From Glycine soja (lineage: Eukaryota; Streptophyta; Magnoliopsida; Fabales; Fabaceae), in NCBI RefSeq assembly GCF_004193775.1, contig NC_041002.1, positions 8,140,817 to 8,204,816 of the forward strand: DNA of 64,000 nucleotides. The letters run 5' to 3'. The notes beneath the pieces are model-generated. The model was not told the DNA's origin. It searched no databases and saw nothing but the letters and a program-made list of their open reading frames with translations. The position numbers and the translations under genes were made by a program. Position 1 is the first letter of the stretch; each line of letters begins with the position of its first letter. Below, piece after piece: positions 60,794 to 64,000 of the stretch.

Positions 60794-62237
60794 ATGCAGC
60801 TACTTGCATTTTTTTTGCGTTGTATGGATTCTATTATTTGCAAGCCATGCAATTGTTGAAACATTGACGTTCTTTTGCTGTACTGTCCCTGTTTAACATT
60901 TTGTTAGGGTGGACATGTCTGATAGATTCCTAATGCGAAAGCATGAATCAACTTTTGGCTATTTAGATATCTTTGATGTTAAGATTGTCCAATTTGAATT
61001 TTATTTTTAATCAGTTCTCAAACCGATTACCAAATCATTATTACCAGACTGTGGTTTATTTCAGCATGACCGTAACTGATATTAATTAAGCCAATTAAAT
61101 CAGGACAATCAATTATTACACCCTTTTTCCTTTAAAGAAAATATCTTTTCCATGATATGGTAGCTTCTTGGTTGCAGTTCTCCATAATCTCTTGCTTAAA
61201 AGTCTATACATGTGTTAACTTAGCACTAGAACGTGTTGTGTGTTTGCACTGTGGAGCCAAAAATTTTTTCCCCCATACTTAATTTCATGTGTTGCTATTT
61301 TCCAATTTAAATTGTATTCTCGATCATCTGTAAAAGCAAATATGATGCACTTCTCGGTCTAACACAAATAGCATTTATCACTCATTCGAGCACTGGTACA
61401 TGATACAATAAAACCACTATAAATATGATACACTTTTTTTTATCATAATGTCAAATAAAGCAACATAATTTTTTTTGTAGTTCACCAAAATTCATTCTCC
61501 CTACTTCTGCACACAGAAGATCTTTGATAATAGATTTTTTCCAAATGTCAGCAAGCCATGGCTCTACATACAACTATTATTATTCTTGTATCTCCAACTT
61601 TTGTAGCTGTCAATGTTGAACCATACACTTAGCCCCTCAGCTAGGCATTTCTATTATTTTCAAAATTTGTTTCATTTTTTTAAATTAATTTCCATCTTGG
61701 TAAAGAACAACAATTGCCATTAAGAACGTGGAAATTTTCAATATAGAAACAAGTCTAATTAAGCAATAAACACATTCTTAATTGCTCAAATATACGAAAA
61801 GTTGTTTTCATTTGGCATTTCCTTAAGCTGTTTGTGCCATGTTTTGTTTTGCATCGTCCGAAGAAAAAAAAACATACATCAACCTGAATGGTATATACTA
61901 TAGATGTGATTGCAAAAAATCCACTACATGTTTCATATTAGCTTTCCCATCAGTCTCACCAACCGATGCTTCTACATGCAAGTGTCATCATTCCTATATG
62001 CAGATTTTCCCAGTTGTCAATGTTGAACTATAGTTGTTGGCCTTCAGCTGTCCATTTCTCTTATTTTCATAATGTCTCGCATGCATTCCACATTTACTTG
62101 ACTATTTCTTAGTTGATCTTAATCGCCATTTTCTCATTAATTTATAACTCGATCAAGTCAATAATTGCCATTAACACCATGGAAAAAGACCAATTCAAGG
62201 ACAAGTCTAATTCAGCGATTGCCAAAATAAACAGAAA
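60794..62237 (+). other. Helitron intergenic region with a diverged duplication
   Basis: No gene. Two segments about 410-440 bp apart (61550-61790 and 61965-62230) share landmarks: CTACATRCAA, GTTGTCAATGTTGAACYATA, CAATTGCCATTAA and ACAAGTCTAATT. The spacing suggests an old tandem duplication. Confidence 0.6.
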
Positions 62238-64000
62238 ATGTATCATAGATAAAAAATGACAACCTCAGGCTCAGGCCCCTCCACAGCCAATTATGGACTC
62301 TACTTCACAATCTAGGAATTATCACAGTAAGAAACTATACCAACCATTTTGCATGTAAAATACATTGCTTTCAATTAATTGATTCCATTTAACTTTGATT
62401 TTTCTCTATCTATAAGCAATCAAAACTGATTCATCAGAGGATCTAAGTTCTGAATCAACACAAGGTACCATGCAAACAAACTCCTTTATTCCACATTTTT
62501 TCATTCCTGAAATTTAATAACCATATGTAATTATAATCCATGCAGCATCTGATTTAAATTTTTCGCCTAGAAATGAACATTACCAATCTTCTGCCAACGA
62601 CCCTCTAATTAACACTGAAGGTGAGAATTATAATTCTGAATCATTCACAACCATATCAGTTGACATATTTTTTTATCCATCTTATCAATTGTTACCATCA
62701 TCTTTCCATATGTCATTAAACAATTTCAGGCTATTCTGATCTTGGTGACCAACTAATTCAGTGTAAACACTGTAATGCAAAAATGTGGTATAATGAAAGA
62801 ACATCAAAGCATAAAAATAGTAGAAGCTCGAGATTCAGCTTATGTTGTAGAGACAACAAAGTTGAACTTCCATTACTACAAAATCTACCCTAGTATCTGC
62901 ACCGACTTCTCTTTGATCCTAATTCAGCTGATGGTAGAAATTATCAACAAAATATACGCACATATAACATGATGTTTTCATTTACTTCTGCTGGTATTAA
63001 ACTAGACAAATCAATTAACCGTTCAAGAGGACCTCCTACAATTAGAATTAAGGGTCAACCATGTCACCGCATAGATAGTTTATTACCAATGTCTGGAAAA
63101 GAATCCAAATTTGCACAATTATATATCTTTGACACAGATAATGAAGTTAAAAATATAATTAATGCCATCAGGTACTAATTATTTCATTTCTATAATTATA
63201 AAAATCATACATTCATGACAAATATTGTTCCAGTTACATATCAGTTCTAAGATTACCTTTTTCAGCCAGCATGATGGAATTCAACCGCAAATTGTTTCAA
63301 GTTTAGCTGAAATGCTGGATAAACACAATGTGCATGCTAAAAGTTTTAGGATGGCTAGAGATAGATTGGCAAATAGTGATGTCGATAATGTCACATTAAG
63401 ATTGATATCTACTCGTGAAAAGGATGGTCGGACATACAATGTTCCAATTGTTTCAGAAGTTGCTGCACTTATTGTAGGTGATTTTAATCCCAACTCAAGA
63501 AGAGATATTATTCTTGAGACTCAAAATGGACAGTTACAGGAATACATGAATTTCACTCTAGCTATCTAGGCCTACAATTCCCTCTGCTTTTCCCTTATGG
63601 TAAAGATGGATATAGGCCTGACATACTTCACCGTGCAACACCAGGCAACAAAAAAAGAGAGAGAAATCGTCTCACTATGAGATAGTGGTTTGCTTATAGA
63701 CTTCAGTGTAGACGAAATGAAGCTCAAACTTTATTTCATTCTAGAAGACTATTTCAAAAATTCATTGTTGAAGCATATACCATGGTTGAATCGGAAAGAC
63801 TCAACTACATCAGGAACAACCAAAAGAAACTTAGAGTTGACAAGTATTGTTGCTTACAAAATTCACTGGATGCTGGGACAAGCCAAGGTTTAAATAAACG
63901 CAAGAGAGTAATTTTGCCTCCTACCTTTGTTGGCAGCCCCCGCTACATGGATCAGCTATACTTTGATGGTATGGCGATATGCAGCCATGTTGGTTTCCCA
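62238..64000 (+). pseudogene. Helitron Rep/helicase, N-terminal part, truncated by window end
   Basis: Small 5' exons (about 62250-62330, 62546-62620) lead to a large exon from about 62730 (GYSDLGDQLIQCKHCNAKMW; FAQLYIFDTDNEVKNIINAI). After an intron at 63171-63265 come HDGIQPQIVSSLAEMLDKHN and IVSEVAALIVGDFN. The last block holds NKRKRVILPPTFVGSPRYMD and DGMAICSHVGFP. This is the plant Helitron helicase-like N-terminal domain preceding the HUH nuclease and Pif1-type helicase, which would lie beyond 64000. Stops occur near 62893 and 63682, both where relatives have Glu, and a one-base frameshift lies near 63540. The gene is therefore dead in this part. Confidence 0.88.

Larger units (their letters stand above)
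50480..64000 (+). mobile_element. Helitron or nested Helitrons, running past window end
   Basis: A left-end-like sequence (starting near 50478, TCTTAACTTT, and holding TATATAATAAAAGAGAAGG and TAGAAAACCCTAAAAT) resembles plant Helitron 5' ends. The same core recurs at 52645-52680, so at least two related copies are nested or tandem. Downstream come an RPA1-like gene and the N-terminal part of a Helitron Rep/helicase gene, both plus strand, the gene set of autonomous plant Helitrons. The 3' end (CTRR plus hairpin) lies outside the window. The exact start is uncertain. Confidence 0.6.

Overview
The window is nuclear DNA of a dicot plant, most likely a legume such as soybean. The reasons are the very AT-rich intergenic sequence, long TA and TAA microsatellites, exons with plant-type GT-AG introns, and plant transposon families. 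These include Ty1/copia elements with tRNA-Met-type primer sites, an L1-like LINE with a DUF4283-type ORF1, a CACTA-like element, a Helitron carrying an RPA1-like gene, and MITEs. The species is an inference. Almost everything is transposon or transposon-trapped gene debris. Only one ordinary multi-exon host gene looks intact (about 38.2-41.5 kb).

Layout. 1-3.25 kb is AT-rich with a 907-bp TAA tract. 3.25-14.29 kb is an old copia element whose internal region is split by a nearly full-length LINE (7.23-12.41 kb); the LINE ORF2 has a single in-frame stop. A short ORF with a signal-peptide-like start abuts the broken 3' LTR at 14.3 kb. 14.6-20.8 kb is AT-rich and holds a minus-strand transposase fragment. 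20.83-22.80 kb looks like a solo LTR. 23.47-31.0 kb is a CACTA-like element that has captured pieces of at least four unrelated genes: CDC26 plus TTM3 (minus strand), an ASCC1-like KH/RNA-ligase-like gene, a serine carboxypeptidase-like gene and a LIM-domain gene (all plus strand). 32.0-36.56 kb is a second copia element with both LTRs and a perfect 5-bp target duplication, but a broken polyprotein.

38.2-41.46 kb is a Ser-rich/Cys-rich protein gene of unknown function with at least three coding exons. 41.7-50.4 kb holds inverted-repeat elements, MITEs, a LINE tail, a degenerate tandem array and an isolated G-box/ABRE cluster near 46.5 kb.

50.48-64.0 kb is Helitron territory. It has a leader built of repeated modules, a B3-like gene fragment, an exon-intron RPA1-like gene (56.67-60.79 kb) broken by stops and by an LTR insertion, then the N-terminal part of a Helitron Rep/helicase gene that runs off the window end. 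The most unusual content is the multi-gene capture in the CACTA-like element. It preserves the two-cistron CDC26-TTM3 arrangement, with the CDC26 frame still open at full family length.
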